DNA of 43,439 nucleotides from Candidatus Zhuqueibacterota bacterium (GCA_029262035.1 JAJDAE010000185.1:1-43439); one strand, 5' to 3'; numbered from the stretch's first letter, positions 6,837 to 15,823 are shown. The notes: a model not told the origin generated them from the letters alone. Translations and numbers: made by a program.

Positions 6837-8159
6837 ATGACGGTAACCCAAAATAAAATTACTAATGGCACACAAGTAAGTGATACATCTGTCGCAGCGC
6901 TGGACTCTGCCTGGTTAAAACAACTTTGTTTGGAGGCAGGCGCTGATGATGTTGGGTTTGTTGAAATTGACAGGCCGGAAATTTCTGATCAACTTGATGA
7001 TATTTTAACTGCGATGCCTTCTACGAAAACCCTCATCAGTTTCGTTAAAAAGATAAACCGGGAAGCTATCCGAACGCCCTTTCGCTCTATTTCAAACACC
7101 GAGTTTCATTATATAGATCATGAAATAGCAGATATTGGTCATAAAATTGTGTCGAAGCTTGAAGCGATGAAGATCGCCGCCCTCAATCCGGCTATGGGTT
7201 TTCCGATGGAAATGGACAGGTTCCCGGGTAAAATATGGGTGGTGTCGCATAAGCCGGTGGCGGTTGCTGCCGGACTCGGGAAAATGGGGATTCACCGAAA
7301 TGTCATTCATCCAAAGTTTGGGAACTTCATTCTTCTGGGTACAGTCTTGATAGCAGAGGAAGTTAAATCGCACAGCAAACCTATTGATTACAATCCTTGT
7401 CTTGAATGTAAATTGTGCGTTGCAGCCTGTCCCACCGGCGCGATTGGCTCGGATGGTTATTTTGATTTTTCTGCATGTTACACCCACAATTACAGGGAGT
7501 TTATGGGCGGCTTTACAGATTGGGTTGAAAATATTGCAGACAGTAAAAACGCAATTGACTACCGTTCTAAAGTAAACAGCCCGGAGACAGTGTCCATGTG
7601 GCAATCGCTTTCATATGGCGCCAATTACAAAGCAGCGTACTGCATGGCCGTTTGTCCGGCAGGTGAGGATGTTATCAGTCTTTATGAAGAGAATAAGAAG
7701 CAGTTTCTGGAAAACTATGTAGACCCTCTCCGGAATAAAAAAGAAACAGTTTATGTGGTTCCAAATTCGGATGCAGAAAGATATGTTGCCAAAAGATTCA
7801 AAAATAAAAAAATCAAACAGGTTGGCAATGGTTTACAGCCGCAATCCATTCGAGGTTTTTTAGATGGTCTGCCACTGGTTTTCCAAAGAGAGATCGCAGC
7901 GGGATTAGATGCAATCTACTTTTTTACTTTCCATGGTGTAGAGAATGTCTTGGCCACAGTTAAAATTAAAGAAAAAACCGTTGAAGTGCTTGATGGTCAC
8001 CAAGGTAAAGCTGATTTTAAGTTAACCGCCGATAGTCAAACCTGGTTGAAGTTTTTATCCAAAGAAACCAATATTGTGTGGAGTATTTTGCGTGGAAAGA
8101 TCAAAGTTAAAGGCCGGTTGAAATTGCTGCTCGAGTTTGCTAAATGTTTTCCTGTTTAA
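6837..8159 (+). CDS. 4Fe-4S dicluster oxidoreductase (QueG-like) fused to a C-terminal SCP2 sterol-carrier domain
   Basis: The track start (GTG 6804) falls on the operator palindrome. The Shine-Dalgarno AAGGAGG at 6825-6831 points to ATG 6837 (or 6834). The N-terminal part resembles epoxyqueuosine reductase-like proteins, e.g. GLGKMGIHRNVIHPKFG near residue 146. Residues 188-198 carry CLECKLCVAACP and 269-274 carry CMAVCP, which together could ligate two [4Fe-4S] clusters. Residues about 335-437 match the SCP2 fold (LDAIYFFTFHG ... VKGRLKLLLEF), which binds lipids or other hydrophobic ligands. A reductase acting on a hydrophobic or membrane-borne substrate is a reasonable guess. It is not a tRNA-modification QueG on this evidence. 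Expression is probably controlled by the adjacent MarR protein. Confidence 0.85.
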   Translation: MTVTQNKITNGTQVSDTSVAALDSAWLKQLCLEAGADDVGFVEIDRPEISDQLDDILTAMPSTKTLISFVKKINREAIRTPFRSISNTEFHYIDHEIADIGHKIVSKLEAMKIAALNPAMGFPMEMDRFPGKIWVVSHKPVAVAAGLGKMGIHRNVIHPKFGNFILLGTVLIAEEVKSHSKPIDYNPCLECKLCVAACPTGAIGSDGYFDFSACYTHNYREFMGGFTDWVENIADSKNAIDYRSKVNSPETVSMWQSLSYGANYKAAYCMAVCPAGEDVISLYEENKKQFLENYVDPLRNKKETVYVVPNSDAERYVAKRFKNKKIKQVGNGLQPQSIRGFLDGLPLVFQREIAAGLDAIYFFTFHGVENVLATVKIKEKTVEVLDGHQGKADFKLTADSQTWLKFLSKETNIVWSILRGKIKVKGRLKLLLEFAKCFPV

Positions 8160-8251
8160 AATTCAGTTGTAATCTATAAAATAGTTTTATAGTTTTAACG
8201 GTTATATTGAGGCGGCTTTTCAAATCTTAATCATACCAATTAATACCTTTA

Positions 8252-10981
8252 ATGATCGGTAAAACTGTTTTACACTATAAAATTCTCGAGCAGCTCGGCG
8301 AAGGCGGGATGGGCGTCGTTTACAAGGCTGAAGATACCAAGCTTAAGCGGTCGGTTGCCATTAAGTTTTTGTCGCCAAGTTCCACCCAAAATGCCGAAGC
8401 AAAGGAGCGATTCCTGCGTGAAGCCCAGGCGGCTTCCATGCTGGATCACAGTAATATTTGTACTATTCACGAAATAAATGAGACGGAGGACGGCCAGCTT
8501 TTCATTGTCATGGCCCACTACGGGTCGTCACTACAAGAGAAAATAGAAGGTGACGGTATTGAGCCGCCCACTCCCATGCCTGTAAATGAAGCCCTCGACC
8601 TGGCAATTCAAATTGCCCGGGGACTGGCGAAAGCCCACGCTAAAAATATTGTACATCGGGATATAAAGCCAGCAAACATTCTCATAACTGAAGACGAGCA
8701 GGCTAAAATTGCTGATTTTGGTCTGGCAAAACTGGGACGACGTTCTGTGCTCACACAGGAAGGCACTACTCTGGGCACCATTTCATACATGTCGCCTGAA
8801 CAAGCCCAGGGAGCAGAGGTTGATCACCGTACAGATATCTGGGCTTTGGGGGTGATTTTGTATGAGATGCTCACCTGCAAATCGCCCTTTCCCGGAGAAC
8901 ATGACCAGGTTATTCTTTATTCTATTCTAAGTGAAACACACAAACCTTTAACTGATCTACGCAGCGATATACCGCTAAAATTTGAACAGATTATCAATAA
9001 GTGTCTGAAGAAAGACGCAGGCGATCGTTACCAGGAAGTAAATGAATTGATAGTAGATTTGGGCAGATTGCGCGGCGACTCCAATCCTGCAGATTTAGCA
9101 GTTCAAATGCCGGGGAGGGTTAGGAAGAAACGTTCGTTAGTTTTACTTTTGTCCGGCATGATTCTCGGTTCGGCTATCTTGGGGGCATTTCTCCATTTCG
9201 GTTTGTTCAGGGAAACAGCCGGCGTGTATAGCGCATCGGTTGCTGTTTTACCATTTAAAAATCGGTCGGTGGATAAGTCGCAAGAATATTTTTCGGATGG
9301 ATTGACCGAGGAGCTGCTTAACAATCTGGCGAAGATAAAGTCCTTACGCGTGCCTGCCAGAACATCTTCTTTTGCTTTTAAGGATAAGGATGTAGACATA
9401 AAAACCATCGGCGAAAAATTGAATGTCGATTATGTGTTGGAGGGCAGCGTGCGGCGGTCCGATACAAAATTGCGGATTTCCGTGCAATTGGCTGCGGTGG
9501 ATAATGGCTTTCATATTTGGTCGGAAACTTATGATAAAAAAATAACCGATGTTTTTGACATCCAGGATGAAATTGCCGGAGCAATCGTATCGGTTTTGAG
9601 AGTGAAATTGCTGGGTGAGGAATCACAGCAAATCATTGCTCACGGCACGTCCAATTCACAAGCGTATGATGCGTACTTGCTGGGCAGGCATCATCTTCGA
9701 AATCGGGACAAGGAGAGTTTAGAGGCTTCAATAAACGCATTTGAAAAGGCCATACAACGGGATGCAACTTTCGCCCAAAGTTACAGCGGATTGGCGGATG
9801 CGACCTATCTTTTGAACGTTTATTATTATAGCCGATCGGATTCATTGCTGTTATCTAAAACTGAAAACATGATGCGGCAAGGTTTAGATATAAATCCCGA
9901 TTTGGCAGAAATACAGACGACTTATGCAAAATATCTTTCTAACCAAAAAAAGTTTTCGGAAGCAGAAATAGCATACCAAAAAGCAATTGAACTCAATCCG
10001 AATTATATCCAGGCCTATCATTGGTATGGAGGCTATTTATTCAGAGATCGCCTAAAGTTTAACGAAGCCCTGAAAATTCATGAAACAGCCATTCAGCTTG
10101 ATCCATTGTCCATTAGTTTGCTAAGCAATTTATCGCTTGACTTACAGGCGCTTGCGCGCTACGATGAAGCGCAAAAAACGAAAGAAAGAATTATAGAAGT
10201 TGATAAAGAGTCACGTTTCGGGTATGTGAATTTAATGGAGCATTATTTGAAAATAAACGGGGACGCCTTTAAAACAATAGAGATTGGTTTAGATTTGTCT
10301 GAAAGACTTTATGAAGAAGTTCCGGGTGCTTACGATCTTATGAAATCTGCCTATTTGGCGGTAGGTGATTTGGAGAAGGCCGAGAGCTATTGTCAGCAAT
10401 ATATCCGGGCAACCGGCGATAGTTCATCGATACTCGATCTGTACTGGTACGCAGATAAATATGATGATTTGCAAAGTTACCTTACTCGTTTAAAAAGCCG
10501 GGAAAGCACTTTTTCTAATAACAGAACGATTGCCTTTTATGAATGCCAGCTGGGTAACTACGCCATGGCCATCGAATACTACAAAAAAATCTACCCGGCT
10601 TTGTTTGAGGAGCCATTGGTTACGATTAGGAATTATTATTATGCTCCAGTGGTTGCTTATGCCTTTCTGAAACTGGGCGAAACTGAAAAGGCCACTGACT
10701 TAGCCAAAAAAGCACTGGCGTTTTATGGAGATCTGCCGAGATTTGGCTGGCCTTATGCTTATGATGAGAATGACATCATAGCCAATATTATTCTTGGTGA
10801 AAAGCAAAAAGCCATTCAGGCCTTAAAAGAAGATTTGGCGGGAGGCGGACGCCCCTGGTTGTGGTGGTTTGGTAAATTCCCTGTATTTGAGGAATTATTA
10901 AAAGACCCCGGTGTGATAAAATTCGTTAAACAGGCGGAAGCTGAACTGGTAAGGCAGCGCATAAAAACAGAAGCTCTATAA
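8252..10981 (+). CDS. Transmembrane Ser/Thr protein kinase with FlgO-like domain and TPR repeats (909 aa)
   Basis: The kinase domain spans about residues 8-270 and all catalytic motifs are intact: glycine loop GEGGMGVVYKAED, VAIK lysine (K38), HRDIKPANI (135-142), DFG (155-157) and the SPEQ activation-loop end. One TM helix (about 295-318) follows. The periplasmic part starts with a FlgO/TolB-N-like domain (SVAVLPFKNRS ... LEGSVRRS, about 329-455), then many TPR units to the C-terminus (e.g. AIELNPNYIQAYHWYGGY). This architecture is common in Acidobacteriota, KSB1 and relatives. Nothing sensed is known. No clear Shine-Dalgarno precedes the ATG. It is a candidate partner of the pseudokinase at 15858-16739, but no direct link is visible. 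Confidence 0.93.
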   Translation: MIGKTVLHYKILEQLGEGGMGVVYKAEDTKLKRSVAIKFLSPSSTQNAEAKERFLREAQAASMLDHSNICTIHEINETEDGQLFIVMAHYGSSLQEKIEGDGIEPPTPMPVNEALDLAIQIARGLAKAHAKNIVHRDIKPANILITEDEQAKIADFGLAKLGRRSVLTQEGTTLGTISYMSPEQAQGAEVDHRTDIWALGVILYEMLTCKSPFPGEHDQVILYSILSETHKPLTDLRSDIPLKFEQIINKCLKKDAGDRYQEVNELIVDLGRLRGDSNPADLAVQMPGRVRKKRSLVLLLSGMILGSAILGAFLHFGLFRETAGVYSASVAVLPFKNRSVDKSQEYFSDGLTEELLNNLAKIKSLRVPARTSSFAFKDKDVDIKTIGEKLNVDYVLEGSVRRSDTKLRISVQLAAVDNGFHIWSETYDKKITDVFDIQDEIAGAIVSVLRVKLLGEESQQIIAHGTSNSQAYDAYLLGRHHLRNRDKESLEASINAFEKAIQRDATFAQSYSGLADATYLLNVYYYSRSDSLLLSKTENMMRQGLDINPDLAEIQTTYAKYLSNQKKFSEAEIAYQKAIELNPNYIQAYHWYGGYLFRDRLKFNEALKIHETAIQLDPLSISLLSNLSLDLQALARYDEAQKTKERIIEVDKESRFGYVNLMEHYLKINGDAFKTIEIGLDLSERLYEEVPGAYDLMKSAYLAVGDLEKAESYCQQYIRATGDSSSILDLYWYADKYDDLQSYLTRLKSRESTFSNNRTIAFYECQLGNYAMAIEYYKKIYPALFEEPLVTIRNYYYAPVVAYAFLKLGETEKATDLAKKALAFYGDLPRFGWPYAYDENDIIANIILGEKQKAIQALKEDLAGGGRPWLWWFGKFPVFEELLKDPGVIKFVKQAEAELVRQRIKTEAL

Positions 10982-11018
10982 ATGATATTGCACAGACTTA
11001 GTTTAAAAAGTAGATAAA

Positions 11019-11057
11019 ATATCTCGCTCCCGAACAAGCCGTCCGGAAACGAGATAT
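11019..11057. terminator. Inverted repeat between convergent genes, possible bidirectional terminator
   Basis: ATATCTCG (11019-11026) pairs with CGAGATAT (11050-11057) around a 23-nt loop. It lies between the stop of the kinase gene (10981) and the stop of the convergent tonB-like gene (11081). There is no strong T tract on either side, so its activity is uncertain. Confidence 0.45.
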
Positions 11058-11080
11058 CAAATACGGTGTTAAAGCTCCAA

Positions 11081-11743
11081 CTAAGTATTGCTGCCCTTGC
11101 GAAGTGAGAAACGAATTGGAATAGCTACCCACACTTTGACTGACTTGTCTCGCTGCTTGGCGGGGGTCCATTTTGTTGCCATTACAGCATTCCGGGCTGA
11201 TTCTTCAAATCCCATTTTGGTACCTGTCTCACTCAAAATTTGGGTCTTAACTACATTCCCGCGTTCATCAATGAGAGCGCCTAAAATAACCGAAGTTTCA
11301 ATTCCCGCTTTGCGTGCGAGTTCAGGATATTTTAAGTTTTTCTGGATTGAGGCATATCCTCCAATGGGTTGCGGTGGTTCATCATAAGGAACAAATTGAT
11401 ACCCCCCTTCCATATCCATTGGTTGTTCCGGTGGTGGAGGAATATCAGTTAAATCCAACTCAGTAGATTCAATAGTCAGATCTTCAGGTATTTCCTCGCT
11501 TTCCGAAGGAATCGGAATGGATGGCCTTGGCGGGGGCGGTGCTTTTTTGATCTGTTCAGTTGGGGGAATATCTTCCACGATAATTTCGATACTTTTTGCT
11601 TTAATTCCTTTGGGTGCCATACTCAATTCCGGAATTGCGTGGAAGATCATTAATACGAGAAACAATGAACCGATAAAGCCTGCCTCCAAAGCTTTACGGT
11701 ATATCAGTCTCAAGTTTGCTTTGTGACTCTTCTTCCTAATCAT
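11081..11743 (-). CDS. Energy transducer TonB family protein (220 aa)
   Basis: Typical TonB layout. A short cytoplasmic N-terminus is followed by one TM helix (GFIGSLFLVLMIFHAIPEL, about 22-40). A proline-rich periplasmic linker follows (KKAPPPPRPSIPIP, DIPPPPEQP). The C-terminal TonB domain (about 125-215) contains YPELARKAGIETSVILGALI and ARNAVMATKWTPAKQRDKSV. The Shine-Dalgarno GGGAGG is well placed before the ATG. It would pass proton-motive energy to outer-membrane receptors. The TonB-dependent receptor at 17034-19532 is a plausible client. No exbB/exbD genes lie in the window. Confidence 0.93.
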   Translation of the reverse strand: MIRKKSHKANLRLIYRKALEAGFIGSLFLVLMIFHAIPELSMAPKGIKAKSIEIIVEDIPPTEQIKKAPPPPRPSIPIPSESEEIPEDLTIESTELDLTDIPPPPEQPMDMEGGYQFVPYDEPPQPIGGYASIQKNLKYPELARKAGIETSVILGALIDERGNVVKTQILSETGTKMGFEESARNAVMATKWTPAKQRDKSVKVWVAIPIRFSLRKGSNT

Positions 11744-12073
11744 GCGGTAACCTCCCTTTAGTGAAAGATTTAGGTTACTTTATCTTGGAAATTATAAAAG
11801 CAAAACTTGTACCGCAATATTCATCCATAACTAAGTGTTTATTTGGTTTGAATTTAACTCGAAAGCAAAAATGTAACCTTTGAGGGAATTATCCTGAATT
11901 TAAGAAAATTTCTACTATTTATTAGAAAAAGTAAATGAAAGTTATATTTGGAAGAAGGGAGAAAATAAAAAAAATGAGTGTGGCACAGAAGTTCCGGAGA
12001 TTCCGGAGCAAGTACTGGCAAGAAGGCCCTCAATGAAATTTATTAAAAGAGTTCGTCTTTAAATGACTCGTAA
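11744..12073. other. 330-bp intergenic region upstream of tonB
   Basis: AT-rich, without an ORF I would support. It must hold the tonB promoter (minus strand) and the transcript end of the lipoprotein gene. I see a short direct repeat (TTCCGGAG twice near 11993-12010) and a weak GAGT/ACTC hairpin just after the lipoprotein stop. No known RNA family is recognisable to me. Confidence 0.5.
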
Positions 12074-12733
12074 TTACTCCATTATTTCAAAATTTTTCAA
12101 TGAGCGTTCTGTTAAACCTTGGGAGATATCCCGCCAAGTCTTAGTTGCACGGTCATCCTTATAAAACTCAATTAATCTGTGACCGGATTCAGATACGTTT
12201 TCCAGATAAAAAAGGATTAGCTCATGTTTTTTGTTTTCTCCGGCTACCGTTACAAACCTTGACATCATCAATTCATCTTCTATCTTAAATCCTTTATCTG
12301 TCAAAAATTTAAAAGTAAGGGCAGCCTCACCTTCAGAATTATCAGCTATAGACTCTGAATTGCTGTAGGCAGATGTATTTTGTCTAAATTGATGATGTCC
12401 CATTTGCGTTGCGTTTTTAAAACTGTATCGGTAGAACTCATCGTTAGAAGGCAAGAATCCCTCAAATTGTGCGATAAACATTCTTTTGATTTCATTGTTC
12501 TCTGAATCTACAAAAATGTATCGTTCACCCTCTGCAATATCTCTTATTTTGAAATCAAAATTACCCTGATAAATAAATGATTTATCTATAGCAATTTTTA
12601 TTTTGGGTAGATTTTGGGAAATCAGAATTTGACCGTTGACGTAACGTTCCTGTTCTACTTTTCCCGAACTATTTTTCTGGCAAGACCAAATGAAAAGTAT
12701 TATTAGTGTAAAAAATATCCATCCGTTTTTCAT
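12074..12733 (-). CDS. Putative lipoprotein of unknown function (219 aa)
   Basis: I do not recognise a family. The N-terminus MKNGWIFFTLIILFIWSCQK is a hydrophobic leader ending in a plausible lipobox (IWSC), so the protein is probably lipidated and exported. The rest is a mixed hydrophilic protein rich in charged and aromatic residues, with no repeats or catalytic motif that I can name. It is the last gene of the minus-strand block with the two DUF4097 genes and the sigma/anti-sigma pair, only 4 nt after the preceding stop. It is therefore very probably co-transcribed with them and part of the same envelope response. Confidence 0.75.
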   Translation of the reverse strand: MKNGWIFFTLIILFIWSCQKNSSGKVEQERYVNGQILISQNLPKIKIAIDKSFIYQGNFDFKIRDIAEGERYIFVDSENNEIKRMFIAQFEGFLPSNDEFYRYSFKNATQMGHHQFRQNTSAYSNSESIADNSEGEAALTFKFLTDKGFKIEDELMMSRFVTVAGENKKHELILFYLENVSESGHRLIEFYKDDRATKTWRDISQGLTERSLKNFEIME

Positions 12734-12737
12734 GATT

Positions 12738-13547
12738 TTATTTGCCCTTCCTTATAAAGATCTCGCCATTAAAAGTGGAAAAGTAATATTCCGGACCGCC
12801 GCCGTTAATTTTACCATAAATAAAGCTTTCCATTTTCAGACGAAATTTCCCGCCCTTGCCACGGTTGTCTTCTTTAAGCAAATTTGTTTTTTCCGATAAT
12901 TTTACATCGTAATCACTGAAAATTTCACCCTGCTCGGATTTAATTTTTACGTCCGCCTTAATGTTGCCTGCAAACGTAATATCCACATCACCGTTAAACG
13001 AGGCGAATGACATTGGCTTATCAGGAGTTATCTTTTTAAAAGTGACCACAATATCTCCATTTGTGGTATTTGCAACCACCGAGCCTGAAATATTCAGTGC
13101 CTTAATTTCACCGTTTACATTGTTGATTTCAATTTCACCCGCGATATTTTCCACGAAAATATCGCCGTCGTTAATTGTGCTAAGTTGTAGCGATGTATTA
13201 ACCGGCACCTTTAGGTTGATATCTATACTCCGCGAATGCGATTCCGCGCTGATAGACATTTTGTTGTATTGCTCTTCAACTTCAAGCCCTGTGGAAGAAA
13301 TGTTCAATCGCTTCATCCCTCTGGCGCCACTTTCTTCCTCCTCTTCCTCATCGGTACGGTTGATTGCCTCAATCATGACTTCTTTGCCATTATAACCCAC
13401 CACTTTAATTGAGCCGTTGATTAAACCAACTTCAATGAATCCGGGACGAGAGGGTTCACTGAAAGGCACAGAGACCTTATCACTGCCTTGTGCAAATGAA
13501 ACACTAAATAAAAAAACTAAACTTAAAGCCAAATATTTGATTTTCAT
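12738..13547 (-). CDS. DUF4097 family beta-strand repeat protein, exported (paralogue 2)
   Basis: The track start at 13625 is too far upstream. ATG 13547 is preceded by AGGAG and starts a clean signal peptide (MKIKYLALSLVFLFSVSFAQ). The mature part is a beta-helix-like series of short strands with GSI.V..., NGDI..., GEIEINNVNGEI motifs, the hallmark of DUF4097 'putative adhesin' proteins. The ending NGGGPEYYFSTFNGEIFI is close to the ending of its neighbour (NGGPEFEFDAFNGDIYI), so the two genes are a tandem duplication. Surface or periplasmic location; biochemical role unknown. A low-complexity EEEEEE stretch lies near residue 67. Confidence 0.85.
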   Translation of the reverse strand: MKIKYLALSLVFLFSVSFAQGSDKVSVPFSEPSRPGFIEVGLINGSIKVVGYNGKEVMIEAINRTDEEEEEESGARGMKRLNISSTGLEVEEQYNKMSISAESHSRSIDINLKVPVNTSLQLSTINDGDIFVENIAGEIEINNVNGEIKALNISGSVVANTTNGDIVVTFKKITPDKPMSFASFNGDVDITFAGNIKADVKIKSEQGEIFSDYDVKLSEKTNLLKEDNRGKGGKFRLKMESFIYGKINGGGPEYYFSTFNGEIFIRKGK

Positions 13548-13557
13548 GATTTTACTC

Positions 13558-14406
13558 CTATTTTTTAGCAATATAAATGTCACCGTTAAATGCATCGAAT
13601 TCGAATTCGGGGCCACCGTTTCCAATTCGCACTCCGGTAGACTTATCTATTTTGTAGGTGAATTTTTGTCCCTCTTTTTTTCTTATAGGCTGTCGGGATT
13701 TTAACTTTGTTACTTCGAAGTCGGAATACACTTCACCATTAAATGTTTTTATGCGCAAGTCAGCCGAAAGCCCGGGTAGAAACTGAACATCGACCACACC
13801 ATTTAATGAGCCAAAGTAGCAGTGTTCATCGGGGTTTTGAGTAAATCGGATTTCAACATCACCGTTCAGGGCGTACATTTTGCCGCTGCCGGAAATACCT
13901 CTAGCCGTAATGCCGCCGTTAATATTTTTCACATCAAAGCTGCCGTGGGTATTTTCAATTCTGATGTCACCCCCATTTATTGTTCTAACGAAGAGGTCAA
14001 CATTTTTGGGTACTTTGAGTTTAAAATCAAAGCTGGTATCGAAGCCATAGTAATTCCAGCCACGATGATTTATTGCGCCATCATGTGTGCGGTAGGGCGC
14101 TTCGACATACAAAATAACTGCATCCGGTTCCGACTTAATATCAAGGTAGATTTTTTTCTCGGCCTCCTTAATTTTCTCCTCGGAACGCGCAGTCACAACT
14201 TTGTGAACGATCATTTTAATTTGATTTTTGTCATGCGTGGATATTTCTATCCGACCTGCAATGTTATCAAGAACTAGCCTCTTTTGTTTTTTGCTATCAA
14301 AAGTAAATGTTTTATTGATGGTTTCTTTTTTCTTAGTCTCGCGGGCACAGAGAATGTTTGCTGAGAGTGCTGCGAGTATTAAATACAGAGTTAATGAATT
14401 TTTCAT
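13558..14406 (-). CDS. DUF4097 family beta-strand repeat protein, exported (paralogue 1)
   Basis: The signal peptide (MKNSLTLYLILAALSANILC, with a cleavage zone around CA-R) is followed by repeated beta-strand units such as RIEISTHDKNQIKMIV, NGGDIRIENTHGSFDVKNI and LNGDVEIRF. This is the DUF4097 pattern. GGGGAG stands 8 nt before the ATG. The gene lies 11 nt after the anti-sigma stop and 10 nt before the next DUF4097 gene. In many genomes DUF4097 genes accompany ECF sigma/anti-sigma pairs, which supports an envelope-linked role, but the molecular function remains undetermined. Confidence 0.87.
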   Translation of the reverse strand: MKNSLTLYLILAALSANILCARETKKKETINKTFTFDSKKQKRLVLDNIAGRIEISTHDKNQIKMIVHKVVTARSEEKIKEAEKKIYLDIKSEPDAVILYVEAPYRTHDGAINHRGWNYYGFDTSFDFKLKVPKNVDLFVRTINGGDIRIENTHGSFDVKNINGGITARGISGSGKMYALNGDVEIRFTQNPDEHCYFGSLNGVVDVQFLPGLSADLRIKTFNGEVYSDFEVTKLKSRQPIRKKEGQKFTYKIDKSTGVRIGNGGPEFEFDAFNGDIYIAKK

Positions 14407-14417
14407 CTTATGCTCCC

Positions 14418-15230
14418 CTATTTCAGCCGCTCAATGGCCTGGCCGGCGTGGCTTCTCACGGCCTTGTCATAATCATCGTTATTTTGTAAATACTCCAAAG
14501 TTTCGATAGATTCCTTTTCATTTTGTGCCAGCAAGACATTGATTAATGCAATTTGCAGCAGGGGCGATTTCTGTTGTTTCAGTGAGTGCAGAACCCCGCT
14601 GCGAACGGTATCAATGCCATAAAATGGAGTGAGGGCCTCGGCTGCTGCAAGCCGCACGTTTACATTTGGATCGAAGTTCAGCGTGGTCAACAAGGCACTC
14701 AATACATCCGGGTTGGGGTCGTCAAAATTATGGCTGTAGCCAATGCCGCGCAACCGCTCAACCGGTGATTGATTTTGTAGTAATGAGATGGCAACCATTT
14801 GCTTCAACCCGACGACTTCACTGTTCAGGCGCTGCATATCCTGATTTGCCCCATTTTTAAATTGCCCACCAAAGAAAATACCCACAACCAATAAAGCCAG
14901 CGCCAAACCAAATTGTATAACCGGTTGCTGCGGCCAGAATTGATTCAACCATTTGTTGAGTACATTCCGTAAACTCACTTCAGGTTTTGCTGCATTTTGC
15001 CCGGCTTTATAAGCTTCCAGCATCGCATAAAATCTTGTGCTGACACCTTCAGAAGGTTCTTGTTCTTGCATAGCCTGGAGTTCTGCCCATACTTTTTTTA
15101 AATCTTTAAAGTCTTTGCCAAACTCAGAGCCTGCAATTCCCTGCTCAAATTTTTCTTGTTCCGACTGGCCTAATTCACCTTTGAGATAATCAGAAAGTTG
15201 ATCGATATATTGCTGTTTATCTTGTTTCAT
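14418..15230 (-). CDS. Transmembrane anti-sigma factor with HEAT-like C-terminal domain (270 aa)
   Basis: The start codon lies inside the sigma gene (14-bp overlap), the classic translationally coupled sigma/anti-sigma arrangement. The N-terminal about 75 residues (YIDQLSDYLKGELGQSEQEK) look like an anti-sigma domain that would hold the sigma factor at the membrane. One TM helix lies at about 104-121. A short coiled-coil-like stretch (about 128-150) follows. The C-terminal part is helical, with HEAT-like units (NVNVRLAAAEALTPFY, SPLLQIALINVLLAQN, SHAGQAIERLK). It contains no zinc motif HxxxCxxC, so it is not a ZAS-type anti-sigma. The HEAT region would be periplasmic and could bind a signal or a partner. 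Confidence 0.82.
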   Translation of the reverse strand: MKQDKQQYIDQLSDYLKGELGQSEQEKFEQGIAGSEFGKDFKDLKKVWAELQAMQEQEPSEGVSTRFYAMLEAYKAGQNAAKPEVSLRNVLNKWLNQFWPQQPVIQFGLALALLVVGIFFGGQFKNGANQDMQRLNSEVVGLKQMVAISLLQNQSPVERLRGIGYSHNFDDPNPDVLSALLTTLNFDPNVNVRLAAAEALTPFYGIDTVRSGVLHSLKQQKSPLLQIALINVLLAQNEKESIETLEYLQNNDDYDKAVRSHAGQAIERLK

Positions 15231-15786
15231 TGGCTATATCTCCTGACAATTCAAAAAATGCATCTTTCAATTTTTGTAAAGCCCGGTGTACCCGCGCCTT
15301 AACCGTACCTTCTTGACACTCCAGCATCTCGGCAATCTGCTTGTATTTAATATTTTTAAACCGGCTCAACAGCAGGACTTCTCTATCTTGTTCGGGGATT
15401 TGTGCAAGCGCTGTTTTGACTAATTGAATGTCTTGTTCGGCTTCCAGTATTTCCCCCGGATTTTTTTCAGTGGAAATTAAAGAATCGTTTGCTTCATCAT
15501 GTTTGTCTGAATCCCTGCTTTTTTTTCGGAAATAATCAGCACGGGCATTTCTCGCAATACGGAACATCCAAATGGTAAACTCGCTGTCACCGCGATAGGT
15601 TTGGTGATATTTCAGCATTCTGAAAAATACTTCCTGAACCAAATCTTCGCTGGCCGTTACACTGCTTGTGAGCCGCAAGAAAAAGTTGTACAGCGTCTTA
15701 TGGTGGCGTTCAAATAAAATACCAAGCTGGTCAAGGTTACCGGCTCGAACTTGCAACATCAATTCTGTATCTGTGGGAATATTCAA
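15217..15786 (-). CDS. ECF-type RNA polymerase sigma factor (189 aa, TTG start)
   Basis: Region 2 is clear (about 25-95: FLRLTSSVTASEDLVQEVFF, FTIWMFRIARNARADYFRKK), as is region 4 (about 125-180: LLLSRFKNIKYKQIAEML, EGTVKARVHRALQKLKD). The N-terminus TDTELMLQVRAGNLDQLGIL matches the family only if translation starts at the TTG at 15786. The first in-frame ATG (codon 10) would cut into this conserved part. It is the first gene of a block that continues with the anti-sigma factor, two DUF4097 genes and a lipoprotein, with overlaps or gaps below 15 bp. A GTAACC-like element upstream suggests autoregulation. Confidence 0.92.
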   Translation of the reverse strand: MNIPTDTELMLQVRAGNLDQLGILFERHHKTLYNFFLRLTSSVTASEDLVQEVFFRMLKYHQTYRGDSEFTIWMFRIARNARADYFRKKSRDSDKHDEANDSLISTEKNPGEILEAEQDIQLVKTALAQIPEQDREVLLLSRFKNIKYKQIAEMLECQEGTVKARVHRALQKLKDAFFELSGDIANETR

Positions 15787-15823
15787 ATTCCAAACCCTGT
15801 GAAGTTAGTGCCTTTTCACTAAT

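Noticed and set aside
7092-7604. 170-aa minus-strand ORF
   Set aside because: Antisense to the Fe-S cluster region of the 6837-8159 gene; no family features.
11744-12073. Small RNA gene or riboswitch upstream of tonB
   Set aside because: No stable extended pairing or promoter/terminator pair that I could define.
13822-14277. 151-aa plus-strand ORF opposite the DUF4097 gene
   Set aside because: Shadow frame; the minus strand has a signal peptide, Shine-Dalgarno and a DUF4097 pattern.
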